Positions 28,534 through 36,824 of a stretch of 38,055 nt of DNA are shown here, piece after piece. A program made the position numbers and the translations under genes. The notes under the pieces are model-generated. The model searched no databases and was not told the DNA's origin. It saw only the letters and a program-made list of their open reading frames with translations. How positions within the stretch are numbered: the stretch's first letter is position 1; every line of letters starts with the position of its first letter. The stretch is from positions 1 to 38,055 of the forward strand of contig JBCDJJ010000030.1 in NCBI GenBank assembly GCA_038747915.1. The letters are read 5' to 3'. Source of the DNA: JBCDAP01 sp038747915 (GTDB lineage: Bacteria > Planctomycetota > Phycisphaerae > Phycisphaerales > UBA1924).

Positions 28534-29268
28534 TCACGGTTCCCGCACGGTGCGGCGCTCGATCCGCTTCTCGCTCTCGGTGACGACGACCGCGTCGACA
28601 TAGGCGCCCGGCGTGTGGATGTGGTCCGGGTCGAGCTCGCCCGCGGGCACGAGGTGTTCGACCTCGGCAATGGTGAAGCTCGCTGCGGTCGCCATCATGG
28701 GGTTGAAGTTCCGTGCGGTCATGCGGAACACGAGGTTGCCGGCCTCGTCGGCGGTGTGGGCCTTGACCAGCGCGAGGTCGGCCCAGAGTCCCGTTTCGGC
28801 CACGTACGTGCGCGTGCGCCCGGTGCCAACAGGGAACTCGATCTCGCGCGTCTCCTTGCCCTCAGCGACCTGGGTGCCGACACCCGTGGCGGTGAAGAAC
28901 GCGGGGATGCCAGCGCCCGCTGCACGGATCCGCTCGGCGAGCGTGCCCTGCGGGTTGAACTCGACCTCGAGCTGCCCGTCGATGAACTGCTGCTCGAACA
29001 CCGAGTTCTCGCCCACGTAGCTCGAGACCATCTTGCGGATCTGCCGAGTCTGCAGCAGCAGGCCCAGGCCCCAGTCGTCGACACCGGCGTTGTTGGACAC
29101 GACGGTCAGATCGGTCACGCCGGTGTCGCGGAGGGCGATGATCAGCTGCTCGGGGATGCCGCACAGCCCGAAGCCGCCGGCGTGCAGGGTGATGCCGTCG
29201 CGGAGATGCCCACGCTCGCGGGCGAGGGCCAGGGCGGCACCGGGGGAGTCGATTCGCTTGCTCTTCAT
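28534..29268 (-). CDS. scoA: 3-oxoacid CoA-transferase subunit A
   Basis: A 244-aa alpha subunit. Diagnostic parts are HAGGFGLCGIPEQLIIAL near the N-terminus, TVVSNNAGVDDWGLGLLL, and the C-terminal FRMTARNFNPMMATAASFTIAEVEHLV. It would pair with the product of 26213-26875 as a heterodimer or heterotetramer. The ATG at 29268 is chosen as the first codon giving the standard N-terminus. A perfect 31-bp inverted-repeat element lies 46 bases upstream. Its separation from scoB is unusual, since the two are normally adjacent. Confidence 0.93.
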   Translation of the reverse strand: MKSKRIDSPGAALALARERGHLRDGITLHAGGFGLCGIPEQLIIALRDTGVTDLTVVSNNAGVDDWGLGLLLQTRQIRKMVSSYVGENSVFEQQFIDGQLEVEFNPQGTLAERIRAAGAGIPAFFTATGVGTQVAEGKETREIEFPVGTGRTRTYVAETGLWADLALVKAHTADEAGNLVFRMTARNFNPMMATAASFTIAEVEHLVPAGELDPDHIHTPGAYVDAVVVTESEKRIERRTVREP

Positions 29269-29313
29269 GCGGGCACTGTACTTGCCGCCGCGGCTGTCGA
29301 GTTCCAGCAACTT

Positions 29314-29405
29314 GGGTGCCCGGCTACTGCGCACCGGAAGCCGGAGGGCAGGCGAGACGGCGTGGCGCGGTTCACCGGCTTCCGGTGCGCAGTAGCCGGG
29401 CACCC
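29314..29405. repeat. Perfect 31-bp inverted repeat (REP/BIME-like) C
   Basis: The left arm 29314-29344 and right arm 29375-29405 are exact reverse complements, separated by 30 bases. The arms begin GGGTGCCCGGCTACTGCG and carry an inner GCGCACCGGAAGCCGG. The outer ends match those of the element at 12227-12325. Confidence 0.9.
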
Positions 29406-29427
29406 GAGCAGTGCGGCACGAGCCCGC

Positions 29428-29817
29428 TCACCCGCCGGGCATCTCCATGTCGTAGTAGAACTCGACCTTGGAGATCTTCCCGTCCGTCACGGTGTAGTGG
29501 CAGGCCTCCTCGAGCTTCATGCGGTTGCCGGCCATGGGGCCCGCCTTCGGCGTGATCTCGGTGGTCATGAGGCAGATGAACCGGTCGTCGTGCGGGAAGG
29601 GGCCGGTGGTGTGGCCCGAGTGGATCTCGTTGCCCTCGACCCACTGCTGCATGGACGCGAGCAGGTCGGCCTTGCCGGTGACGACCTTGGGCATGCCGGG
29701 CATCTCGCACACCTCGATGTGCGTGGCGTCGTCCGCGTAGAGGTCTTGGATGGCTTTCTCGTACTCGCCGGCGTTGCACAGCTCGACGAGGGTCTTTCCA
29801 ACTTCGAGGGTGTTCAT
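29428..29817 (-). CDS. SnoaL/NTF2-like protein
   Basis: A 129-aa cone-shaped alpha+beta-barrel protein of the SnoaL-like family: GKTLVELCNAGEYEKAIQDLYADDATHIE, then GKADLLASMQQWVEGNEIH, and the barrel strands RFICLMTTEITPKAG and VTDGKISKVEFYYDM. Family members are polyketide cyclases, isomerases or uncharacterised; no catalytic dyad can be named here. ATG 29817 has GGAG seven bases upstream; GTG 29823 is possible. The spacer from 29818 to 30047 holds no gene that I can support. Confidence 0.8.
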   Translation of the reverse strand: MNTLEVGKTLVELCNAGEYEKAIQDLYADDATHIEVCEMPGMPKVVTGKADLLASMQQWVEGNEIHSGHTTGPFPHDDRFICLMTTEITPKAGPMAGNRMKLEEACHYTVTDGKISKVEFYYDMEMPGG

Positions 29818-30047
29818 GGTCACGCTCCGTGATCGTTGCTCGATGGTCCACCCAGTCAGGGCATTTCACAATCATGCCCTCGGGTTCGACAAGCAGAGCG
29901 TGCATCACGCATCGCGTCAAGCCCATGTGTCGGAGTGCCACGCCGAAGCGCTTCGTGGCCGGCGACGGCACACACGACCGGGTAGAAGCCGCACGCCCAG
30001 CGGTCAGCCGGGCCTGCGGTCAGAGGCTTGGTCCGAGTTCGAGGTAG

Positions 30048-32528
30048 CTACAGACCTTGATTCGCCGTCACGATGGCCAGGTCGGTCGCGTTGACCGCGT
30101 TGTCGCCGTTCACATCGCCGTCGGTCCACCAGACGTTGGAGAGTCCGTTGTTGGCGTTGACGATGTTGATGTCGATCTGGTTGATCTGGTTGTCCAGGTT
30201 CACATCGCCGAGCTTGGTGTACCTGGCGAAGAGGTCGGTGCCGATCGGTCGCACCGCCCAGGAACGCGTCGACGTATGGACGCTGGAGATGCTCGCGAAC
30301 CGGCCCGCGAGGGACTGTGCCTCGATGATCTTCACATCGTCGCCGAGGCTCGGTGTGTAGCTCGTGACCACGTGGAGCTGTCCACCGGCGACCATGGTCC
30401 CAGACACATCCATGAAGTCGTACTGGTTCAGCCCGGGCGTCGTCCCCGCGATGTCGTGGCTGATCAGTCCTCCGGGCTGGTTCACGAAGTCACCGGTGAT
30501 GTTCATCGTGCCCCAGAAGCGGACCACATCGAAGATGCCGTTGTTGAACACGTTGCCCACGATGGAGCCGGCGCCGCCGAACACGCCGTTCGCGGTGATC
30601 TCGAACTTCGACTGCGTGATCACACTCGCCGCGTTCAGCTCCATCTGGCCGCCCGGTGCGATCCGCACACCGTTGTCTGCGGTCAGCGTGACGCCCGAGA
30701 AGAACGGCATCCGCATCTTGAACCCGGTGTTGCTCTTGAGCCGCAGCGCCAGCACCTCGTGGCTGATGTCCATCCAGTAGATGCGCTCGTACGGCGACTC
30801 GTTGAGAATGTCGGTGATGCCGTACCGCCCCGGCACGATCCCGTTCCACCACGACGAGGCGTTCGAGAACACATCGCTCGCGGCGGTCGTCGTGGGCAGG
30901 GGGTACCGCGCCCGCGCGAACGGGTCCGACGGCGGCCCCAGGTACTCGTCGGCGATGAACGCCTCCATCGTCGAGACCGCGGCGAAGTCGATGCTCGAGA
31001 GGTCGGTGGTCTCGGAGGGATCGATCGCCAGGTTGAAGAGTTCGACGCCCGCGGTGTCGGCGCCGCTGGTCGGCGGCACATTCACCTGCGTGTCGTAGCG
31101 GATGTACTTCTGGCCGTTCCACCGCACCGCGACACGCGGGTTGCCGACGGTCGAGGCCCCGCGGAAGACCGAGTTGTATTCAAAGTAGAGATACGGGTGC
31201 TGCCGCTGCGCACCGGCCGACCCGACGATCGTTGGAAGGAACGAGAGGCCATCGATCCCGATCGGGTCGAGCAGGCCGAGCATGTCGCAGAAGGTCGCCA
31301 TCACGTCGTACTGGGCCGAGAGGTGCGAAGTGACGGTCGCACCGGGCACATAATCCGGCCACCGGACGATCATGGGCACGCGGATGCCGCCCTCGAAGAG
31401 GTCGAACTTCCGCCCGCGGTCCGAGCTGTTCGAGTTGTACTGCTCCTCGTCGTGGTTGACCGCGAGCCCGGCGCACAGCACCTCATCGGAGGCGCTGGCG
31501 GCCTGGGCCCCGTTGTCGCTCGTGAAGATCACCGCGGTGTTGTTGCGGATCCCGTTCGTATCGAGGCGGTCGAGGATCCGCCCGACATCCGTGTCGAGCG
31601 TGTTCACCATCGTCGCGAAGATCTGCTCGTGCAACGGGTAGGTGTTGAACGGGAACAGCCCGGTGAACGGCGCCAGCGCCGGCACCTCGAGCTCGCGGTG
31701 GGGGATCGTCCAGTTGATCATCAGGAAGAACGGATCCGTGCCGCTCGCGTGCGTGTCGATGAACGACTCCGCCCACGAGGTGAACTCCTCCTGGATGTAC
31801 TGACCGCGGTTCTCGGGGTTGGTCCCGATCGTGACATTGCCGGGCAGCGGGTAGGGCCACGCGTTGAACAGCGAGCACGTGGTGTTCGACCCGTTCAAAC
31901 ACGAGCCGTAGCTGAAGCCGTTGGGGTCGGACTGCCAGACCTGCTCGGGGTAGAAGTCGTGCGCCGAGCGGTGATTGAGGAAGCCCATGAAGTAGTCGTA
32001 CCCCTGGTGGAAGGGCAGGGCGTACCACTCGTCGCAGTTGCACCCCTCCACGAAGGCGTAGGTGTCGTGATCGACGAGCCCGCCCGAGCACCCCGGGCCC
32101 GAGACGACGTTTTCGTTCCCACCGAGACCCCACTTGCCGACAAGGCCGGTGACGTAGCCCGCTTCCTTGGCCTTCTCGCCGAGCGTCTTGTCCTTCGGGC
32201 GGATCACCTGGCCGAAGTCGCGCACCGGCACGTGCCCGGCGTGCAGACCGAGCTGGATCGCCGCACGCGAGGGCGCGCACACGGGCGAGCCCGCGTAGTG
32301 CTGCGTGAAGGTCATGCCCTCGTTCGCGAGTTGCTGAATGCGCGGCGTGGGGATGTCGAGCTGCCCGTAGGGGCTGATGTCGCCGATCCCGAGATCGTCG
32401 ACGTAGATCAGAATCACGTTGGGGCGACTCGCTTCGCCAGGCACCTGGGCGAGCGCGTTGGTCGCGTTCATCGCTGAGGTCAGCGCGACAGCGCACGCCA
32501 GCGCGGCGTGTGTCCGTTGGTGAGCCAT
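30048..32528 (-). CDS. Secreted type I sulfatase with dockerin-like C-terminus
   Basis: An 826-aa exported enzyme that should hydrolyse sulfate esters, probably of algal polysaccharide. Signal peptide residues 1 to about 27, ending NALAQV. The sulfatase domain (about 35-530) begins RPNVILIYVDDLGIGD, with metal Asp residues. SPVCAPSRAA holds Cys84, which is converted to formylglycine. GLVGKWGLGG and FTSDNGAQ follow. After it comes a beta-rich region (MPFFSGVTLTADNGVRIAPGGQMELNAAS...), then a duplicated calcium-binding dockerin-like tail, GDVNLDNQINQIDI and GDVNGDNAVNATDLAIV. ATG 32528 follows CGGAGACACG. No sulfatase-maturing enzyme gene is in the window. Confidence 0.93.
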   Translation of the reverse strand: MAHQRTHAALACAVALTSAMNATNALAQVPGEASRPNVILIYVDDLGIGDISPYGQLDIPTPRIQQLANEGMTFTQHYAGSPVCAPSRAAIQLGLHAGHVPVRDFGQVIRPKDKTLGEKAKEAGYVTGLVGKWGLGGNENVVSGPGCSGGLVDHDTYAFVEGCNCDEWYALPFHQGYDYFMGFLNHRSAHDFYPEQVWQSDPNGFSYGSCLNGSNTTCSLFNAWPYPLPGNVTIGTNPENRGQYIQEEFTSWAESFIDTHASGTDPFFLMINWTIPHRELEVPALAPFTGLFPFNTYPLHEQIFATMVNTLDTDVGRILDRLDTNGIRNNTAVIFTSDNGAQAASASDEVLCAGLAVNHDEEQYNSNSSDRGRKFDLFEGGIRVPMIVRWPDYVPGATVTSHLSAQYDVMATFCDMLGLLDPIGIDGLSFLPTIVGSAGAQRQHPYLYFEYNSVFRGASTVGNPRVAVRWNGQKYIRYDTQVNVPPTSGADTAGVELFNLAIDPSETTDLSSIDFAAVSTMEAFIADEYLGPPSDPFARARYPLPTTTAASDVFSNASSWWNGIVPGRYGITDILNESPYERIYWMDISHEVLALRLKSNTGFKMRMPFFSGVTLTADNGVRIAPGGQMELNAASVITQSKFEITANGVFGGAGSIVGNVFNNGIFDVVRFWGTMNITGDFVNQPGGLISHDIAGTTPGLNQYDFMDVSGTMVAGGQLHVVTSYTPSLGDDVKIIEAQSLAGRFASISSVHTSTRSWAVRPIGTDLFARYTKLGDVNLDNQINQIDINIVNANNGLSNVWWTDGDVNGDNAVNATDLAIVTANQGL

Positions 32529-32615
32529 CGTGTCTCCGAGAGAAGTGGGGTGACGAGGCCGCGACGATCGCAGCGAGGCGAAGCTAACTCGGCCCCGTAC
32601 GTGGATCCAGATCAA

Positions 32616-32765
32616 TTTCCAGAAAAACGAGTAGTCATTGGCCTCTCTCTTCGGTCATGTTGACTCGAGGCCGTGTTCTCGCTCGCCGGCATGATTCTCT
32701 GTCGAAGATCCGACGGCAGGACAAGCGGTGCGCGGAACGACCTGTGTCCCATATTTTTCCAGAAA
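32616..32765. promoter_or_regulatory. Repeated TTTCCAGAAA motif upstream of the sulfatase
   Basis: TTTCCAGAAA occurs at 32616-32625 and again at 32756-32765, 140 bp apart and about 90 and 230 bases upstream of the sulfatase start. The motif is nearly palindromic. It may be an operator. The rest of the 32529-33215 gap holds the inverted repeat at 32911-32998 and no convincing gene. Confidence 0.3.
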
Positions 32766-32910
32766 TCGATATGATTGTCCGCGAAGACATCGGCCACTGT
32801 GCGAGTAGTAGGGCTTCACACGTGCGATGCCTTGATCTCGACCCCGCACCACGCCTTCGACGGCAGGCGAAGCGTGGCGAGCCCACGACAATCCAAGTCA
32901 CATCAACGCT

Positions 32911-32998
32911 GGGTGTCCGGCTACTGCGCAGCAGAGGCCGGCGTGTGCGGTCGCGATCGTGGCTTCACCGGCTTCTGCTGCGCAGTAGCCGGGCACCC
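32911..32998. repeat. 31-bp inverted repeat (REP/BIME-like) D
   Basis: Left arm 32911-32941 and right arm 32968-32998 are reverse complements except for two positions, with 26 bases between. The outer 15 bases match the element at 29314-29405 (GGGTG(C/T)CCGGCTACTGCG...), while the inner part differs (CAGCAGA(A/G)GCCGG). The paired changes across both arms suggest that the fold, rather than the sequence, is kept. Confidence 0.85.
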
Positions 32999-33215
32999 GG
33001 GCTTTTTGGGTGTTTCGCACACGCTCTGAGGTGGCATATGGCATTAATCGGTGTAAGGGTCCTGCATCGTCCTCTGCACTCGTCGGTGTTGCGGAGGTCG
33101 ATGAAGAGACCTTGCGACATTGAGGGTGGTCATGGTCTTGCCTGAAGCGGACAGTCACGCGAATCAATTCTGTCAAATAAATTGCTAGCAGTTCAAAATA
33201 AGAACGTGAACTCGG

Positions 33216-34394
33216 CTATGCACTATCTGGCTTGGATTGCTCAGCGTCGGTGTTGGAATCAGACTCGCCCCCCGACAGGGTCGCCTCCGGAAGCACTAAA
33301 ATCGGTGAACTGCGATCGCCCAATGCATCGAAGCGTTGTTCTACTTCAAGGCGGAGTTTATCAATCTGATCTCGCAAGCTTTGAATATCCGATTCGACTG
33401 CGTCCTCTTCTTCAGCAGTCCCAGTATGAGAAACGTCTATGTCCGATCCAGAGTTTATATAAGATAAAACTCTATTGAGTGAATTGCGACATCCATTTAG
33501 CAGTTCATTGCCACGAGCCTTGGATTCGGAAGATTTCCATATATGGTCATAGCGCTGCTCTAGTTTTCTAATTACCTGATCCTTACCTTTCTGAACGAAT
33601 AGATCGTCCTGTTCCTGCATCTGGTTGATTACATCGTCGGTATACCCATCCTCTCGGGCATCATCAATTCGTTCTCTATTCTTTTTGACCGTCTGGAGAA
33701 TCTTTACTACGGCCTGTGTAAGAAGAAGAATAGCGAAAGCGCCTTCAAGACTCATTGAAAAGCTGAATTCAAAGCTACCTTTGGATAACGAGGTTACGCG
33801 CACTGCCTTTGGTTTTGAACCAGTAGTATATTCTTCCAGGGAATTGGCAATTAGTGCCCAGTCACGAGAAACTTTCCCAAGTGCTTGGAGATCATCATTT
33901 GTAATTTCTGTGGGCACCGCTACATGGACTTGCTGATTCGGACTTTCTAAATCATTGTTATTATTTTGTTCGCTTGATGAATGTGCTATTTCGTATAGTT
34001 TGTTATAAAGCGAGGATAATGCAGCGTGTTGTGTCGATATGTCATCACTTAATTTCTTAATCCTTGCTTCTGCAGTTGGAATAATAAATGGCTGCGCGCT
34101 AAATATATTATTAAATCGACTTTGAATGTTCAATGGGATTATTCGCGGGTATAGCTCGGCCGCAAGTCGTTGTGTACGCCTTGGATACTCGCGTAGGTAG
34201 TCGACTGAACTCTGGCACGACGTGCGTGCAGACGCAATGCGTTCTTCAAACTTCGTCATGGCCGCCGCATCTTGTAGAGCCGCGTGGGCTTCCGTGGCCG
34301 CGGTAGCAAGAGCTTTCAGTGCATCGAGCGTCCCAGGCTCCTTGATGCTATCAGTGATGGCTTCTAGAGCGTCGACAAGTTGTTCGATGTCCAT
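33216..34394 (-). CDS. A/T-rich unknown protein
   Basis: A 392-aa protein of no recognised family. Predicted helical throughout: residues 1-140 are helical with coiled-coil character, 140-160 a Ser/Asn/Glu/Gln linker (SEQNNNNDLE), then VRVTSLSKGSFEFSFSMSLEGAFAILLLTQAVVKILQTVKK (about 199-238), a strand followed by one hydrophobic helix. An acidic C-terminal helical region (SDIQSLRDQIDKLRLEVEQRFDAL) ends in a polar tail. Start ATG 34394 has a very strong GGAGGAG site. Base use is strikingly A/T-rich beside its neighbours, suggesting recent transfer. It lies 46 bases behind hppD on the same strand. Confidence 0.75.
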   Translation of the reverse strand: MDIEQLVDALEAITDSIKEPGTLDALKALATAATEAHAALQDAAAMTKFEERIASARTSCQSSVDYLREYPRRTQRLAAELYPRIIPLNIQSRFNNIFSAQPFIIPTAEARIKKLSDDISTQHAALSSLYNKLYEIAHSSSEQNNNNDLESPNQQVHVAVPTEITNDDLQALGKVSRDWALIANSLEEYTTGSKPKAVRVTSLSKGSFEFSFSMSLEGAFAILLLTQAVVKILQTVKKNRERIDDAREDGYTDDVINQMQEQDDLFVQKGKDQVIRKLEQRYDHIWKSSESKARGNELLNGCRNSLNRVLSYINSGSDIDVSHTGTAEEEDAVESDIQSLRDQIDKLRLEVEQRFDALGDRSSPILVLPEATLSGGESDSNTDAEQSKPDSA

Positions 34395-34440
34395 TGATGC
34401 TCCTCCGTAGCTAGTCGGAGAAGACTACCACGAGAGCTAG

Positions 34441-35652
34441 TTACAGATTCCCTCGCCGCTCCTGCTCCAGCTCCAGCGCCTCGAACAGCGCCTTGAAGTT
34501 CCCCTTCCCGAAGCTCTGCGAGCCGCGGCGGCAGATGATCTCGAAGAACAGCGTCGGGCGGTCCTGGAGTGGCCGCGTGAACAGCTGCAGCAGGTAGCCC
34601 TCGTCGTCCGCGTCCACCAGGATGCCCAGGTCCTTCACCCGCTCGTGGTCCTCGCGGACAGCCTCGTGGCCGTGCTGGGTGAGCATCGTGTTCACACGCT
34701 CCCACACCAGCTCGTAGTACGTGTCGGGCAGTGCCAGGAACTCCACGCCGCGGCGGCGAAGTTCGGCCACCGAGTGCAGCTCGTCGTCGGTGCGGAGCGC
34801 GAGGTGCTGCACGCCCGGCGTCATGTCGTGCCACTCGAGGTACTCGAGGATCTGGCTCTTCTTGAGCCCATCCGCCGGCTCGTTGATCGGCATCTTGATC
34901 AGATTGTTGCCCGAGGCCATGACTTTCGACATCAGCGCCGAGTGCTCGGTGGAGATGTCCTGGTCGTCGAAGTGCTTGAACATCTTGAACTCGAGCACGT
35001 GCTCGTACCAGTCGACCCAGTGGTTCATCTTGCCCTCCTCGACGTTCCCGACGAGGTGATCGACGAACATGAGCCCGCACGGATGTTCGCGGTTGTACCG
35101 GTTGAGCGCGAAGTCGCCGAAGGGCTTGAAGGGCGGGAGGAAGGGATGGGTCTCGTACGCGCCCGGCTGCTTAATGGTGTCGAGCGCGTAGCCACCGGTG
35201 CGGGAGTAGAAGGAGTGGATGACGCGGCCGTAGGTCTTGACGCCCGCGCGCACGACGGTGCCCCGCTCGTCGGTCATCGTGACCGGCTCGTAGGCCACCT
35301 CGGCGCCGTTCCCGACCGCCCGCTCGAACGCGGCCTGCGCATCGGCGACGGTGAACGCCACATCCTTCACGCCGTCGCCGTACCGCGCGACCTCCTCGGT
35401 CGCGGGGTGGTCCTTGGTCAGCGGGCTCGTGAGCACCAGCCGGATGTTCCCCTGCGTGAGCAGGTAGCTCGCGTGATCGCGCACGCCGGTGGTCAGATCG
35501 GCGACCTGCGCGATCTCGAACCCGAAGGTGTGCGCATAGAAGTACGCGGCCTGCTTCGCGTTGGCGACGTAGAAGCGAACGTGGTCGACATCGATGAGCT
35601 GCAGCGGGTCCGCAGCGGTGGCGCTCGACACGGTGGTGGCGGTGGACGTCAT
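34441..35652 (-). CDS. hppD: 4-hydroxyphenylpyruvate dioxygenase
   Basis: A 403-aa non-haem iron dioxygenase that turns 4-hydroxyphenylpyruvate into homogentisate in tyrosine breakdown. Two vicinal-oxygen-chelate domains are present (from about residue 17 and about 195). The iron ligands are seen: His199 in VDHLVGN, His283 in VQHLAL and Glu371 in FFEIICR. The C-terminal helix FGKGNFKALFEALE closes the active site. ATG 35652. The Lrp-type regulator at 36825 is nearby and may control it. No homogentisate dioxygenase is in the window. Confidence 0.97.
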   Translation of the reverse strand: MTSTATTVSSATAADPLQLIDVDHVRFYVANAKQAAYFYAHTFGFEIAQVADLTTGVRDHASYLLTQGNIRLVLTSPLTKDHPATEEVARYGDGVKDVAFTVADAQAAFERAVGNGAEVAYEPVTMTDERGTVVRAGVKTYGRVIHSFYSRTGGYALDTIKQPGAYETHPFLPPFKPFGDFALNRYNREHPCGLMFVDHLVGNVEEGKMNHWVDWYEHVLEFKMFKHFDDQDISTEHSALMSKVMASGNNLIKMPINEPADGLKKSQILEYLEWHDMTPGVQHLALRTDDELHSVAELRRRGVEFLALPDTYYELVWERVNTMLTQHGHEAVREDHERVKDLGILVDADDEGYLLQLFTRPLQDRPTLFFEIICRRGSQSFGKGNFKALFEALELEQERRGNL

Positions 35653-35724
35653 CGTCGGATCAGCTCCAGTACTTGGGCGGTGAAGGGGCCGATCGCTTCG
35701 GCCGGGAGCCCAGGTCCCACGTAA

Positions 35725-35752
35725 ATCCTACGGGAGAACGGGGCGGGAGCAA
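35725..35752 (-). promoter_or_regulatory. Candidate hppD promoter
   Basis: Read on the minus strand: TTGCTC (35752-35747), a 16-base spacer, TAGGAT (35730-35725). It lies about 75 bases ahead of the hppD start codon. The repeat at 35761-35780 sits just upstream of the -35 box. Confidence 0.4.
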
Positions 35753-35760
35753 AGGGCAGC

Positions 35761-35780
35761 GTTTTCTCCGTGTTTTCTCC
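35761..35780. promoter_or_regulatory. Tandem GTTTTCTCC repeat in the hppD/epimerase intergenic region
   Basis: GTTTTCTCC occurs at 35761-35769 and 35772-35780, spaced 11 bp, one helical turn, so both could be contacted from one face of DNA. A perfect 14-bp palindrome CCGGCGATCGCCGG follows at 35787-35800. Both are placed for control of divergent hppD and epimerase genes. Confidence 0.4.
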
Positions 35781-35862
35781 CTGTAGCCGGCGATCGCCGG
35801 GCGGGAGCTGCAAGTGTTTGCTAGCCTCGCACCTTTGGCGACACGCCCAGGAAGGACGCAAG

Positions 35863-36624
35863 ATGCCCCGAGTCAGCCTGATCCTCTTCACCCTGCGCGA
35901 TCAGTGCAAAGAAGACCTCCCCGGCACCCTCGCGATGGTCCGCGAGGTGGGCTACGAGCATGTGCAGGTGTCCGGTGTCGGTCGGTACGAGCCGAGTTCG
36001 ATGGCGGCGTCGCTCCGCGATGCGGGCCTCGGGGCCAGCTCGTGCCACGTGTCGATGGAAGAGCTCGACACCGAGATGCCCTGGGTGCTCGAGTCGTGCG
36101 ACGCGATCGGGATGAACCGCGTGGTCATGCCCTTCACGAAGGCGCGCTCGCGCGCCGAGTGTGCCGAGCTCGTCGAAAAGCTCGAGCACCACGCCGCCAC
36201 GCTCAAGCACCACAACATCGAGCTCGGGTACCACAACCACGACTTCGAGTTCGCAGCCTTCGACGATGGCGAGGACGGGCCGGACAACCTCTGGGAGATG
36301 GTCGCCGCGTCGTCGCTCTTCCTCGAGCCCGATCTCGGATGGGTGTGGTACGCCGAGCGCGATCCGCAGGCGATGCTCAACGACCTCGCCGCAGCGGGCC
36401 GGTGCCCGCTCGTGCACCTCAAGGACTTCGAGGACCGCTCGCCCGACCGCACCTTTTGCCCGGTGGGCGACGGCGGGGTGGGCTTTGGTGACATCGTGGC
36501 GTCGCCCGCAGCCAAGCAGGTCGAGGAACTGATCGTCGAGCAAGATCACCTGCGCGGTATGGGCCCGCGCGAGGCCGTCGAGCGGTCCCTTCGCACCGTG
36601 CGGGCAGCACTCGGCACAACGTAA
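35863..36624 (+). CDS. Sugar phosphate isomerase/epimerase-like protein
   Basis: A 253-aa TIM-barrel protein of the AP-endonuclease-2/xylose-isomerase-like superfamily. Landmarks: the start PRVSLILFTLRDQCKEDLPGTLAMVREVGYEHVQVSG, the mid-protein motif IELGYHNHDFEF with metal-binding His residues, FLEPDLGWVWYAERDP and VHLKDFEDR. Relatives act on inositols, keto sugars or hydroxypyruvate; substrate is unknown here. ATG 35863 has an AGGAAGGA site. It is transcribed away from hppD. Confidence 0.87.
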   Translation: MPRVSLILFTLRDQCKEDLPGTLAMVREVGYEHVQVSGVGRYEPSSMAASLRDAGLGASSCHVSMEELDTEMPWVLESCDAIGMNRVVMPFTKARSRAECAELVEKLEHHAATLKHHNIELGYHNHDFEFAAFDDGEDGPDNLWEMVAASSLFLEPDLGWVWYAERDPQAMLNDLAAAGRCPLVHLKDFEDRSPDRTFCPVGDGGVGFGDIVASPAAKQVEELIVEQDHLRGMGPREAVERSLRTVRAALGTT

Positions 36625-36645
36625 TCGGGCGTTGTTGGTGCTCGG

Positions 36646-36660
36646 CCGAAGAATCTTCGG
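36646..36660. promoter_or_regulatory. 15-bp palindrome between epimerase and Lrp genes
   Basis: CCGAAGA-A-TCTTCGG is perfect around a central A. It lies 22 bases past the epimerase stop and 165 bases ahead of the Lrp start, so it may be an Lrp operator or a small 3'-end hairpin. No T tract follows. Confidence 0.35.
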
Positions 36661-36824
36661 TGGAAAACCCGGATTCGGGCTTGCGGTCCGCACAGCTTCC
36701 GTGCATTCTGAGGCGTCCGGGCTGCGACGCTTCGGATCGTTCTTCGATCCACGTGGCCCGGTGGGCAATGTTCGGGAATCGGCGTTCGGCGTCGTCCCGC
36801 ACCGCTCGTCGCAGGAGATGCACG

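Noticed and set aside
30057..32477. Plus-strand 806-codon frame opposite the sulfatase
   Set aside because: Arg/Val/His-rich antisense frame; the minus strand has a full sulfatase with signal peptide and ribosome site.
32898..33176. Small frames beginning with Pro-Gly-Tyr-Cys-Ala around the inverted repeats
   Set aside because: They are translations of the palindromic repeat arms, which read similarly on both strands; not genes.
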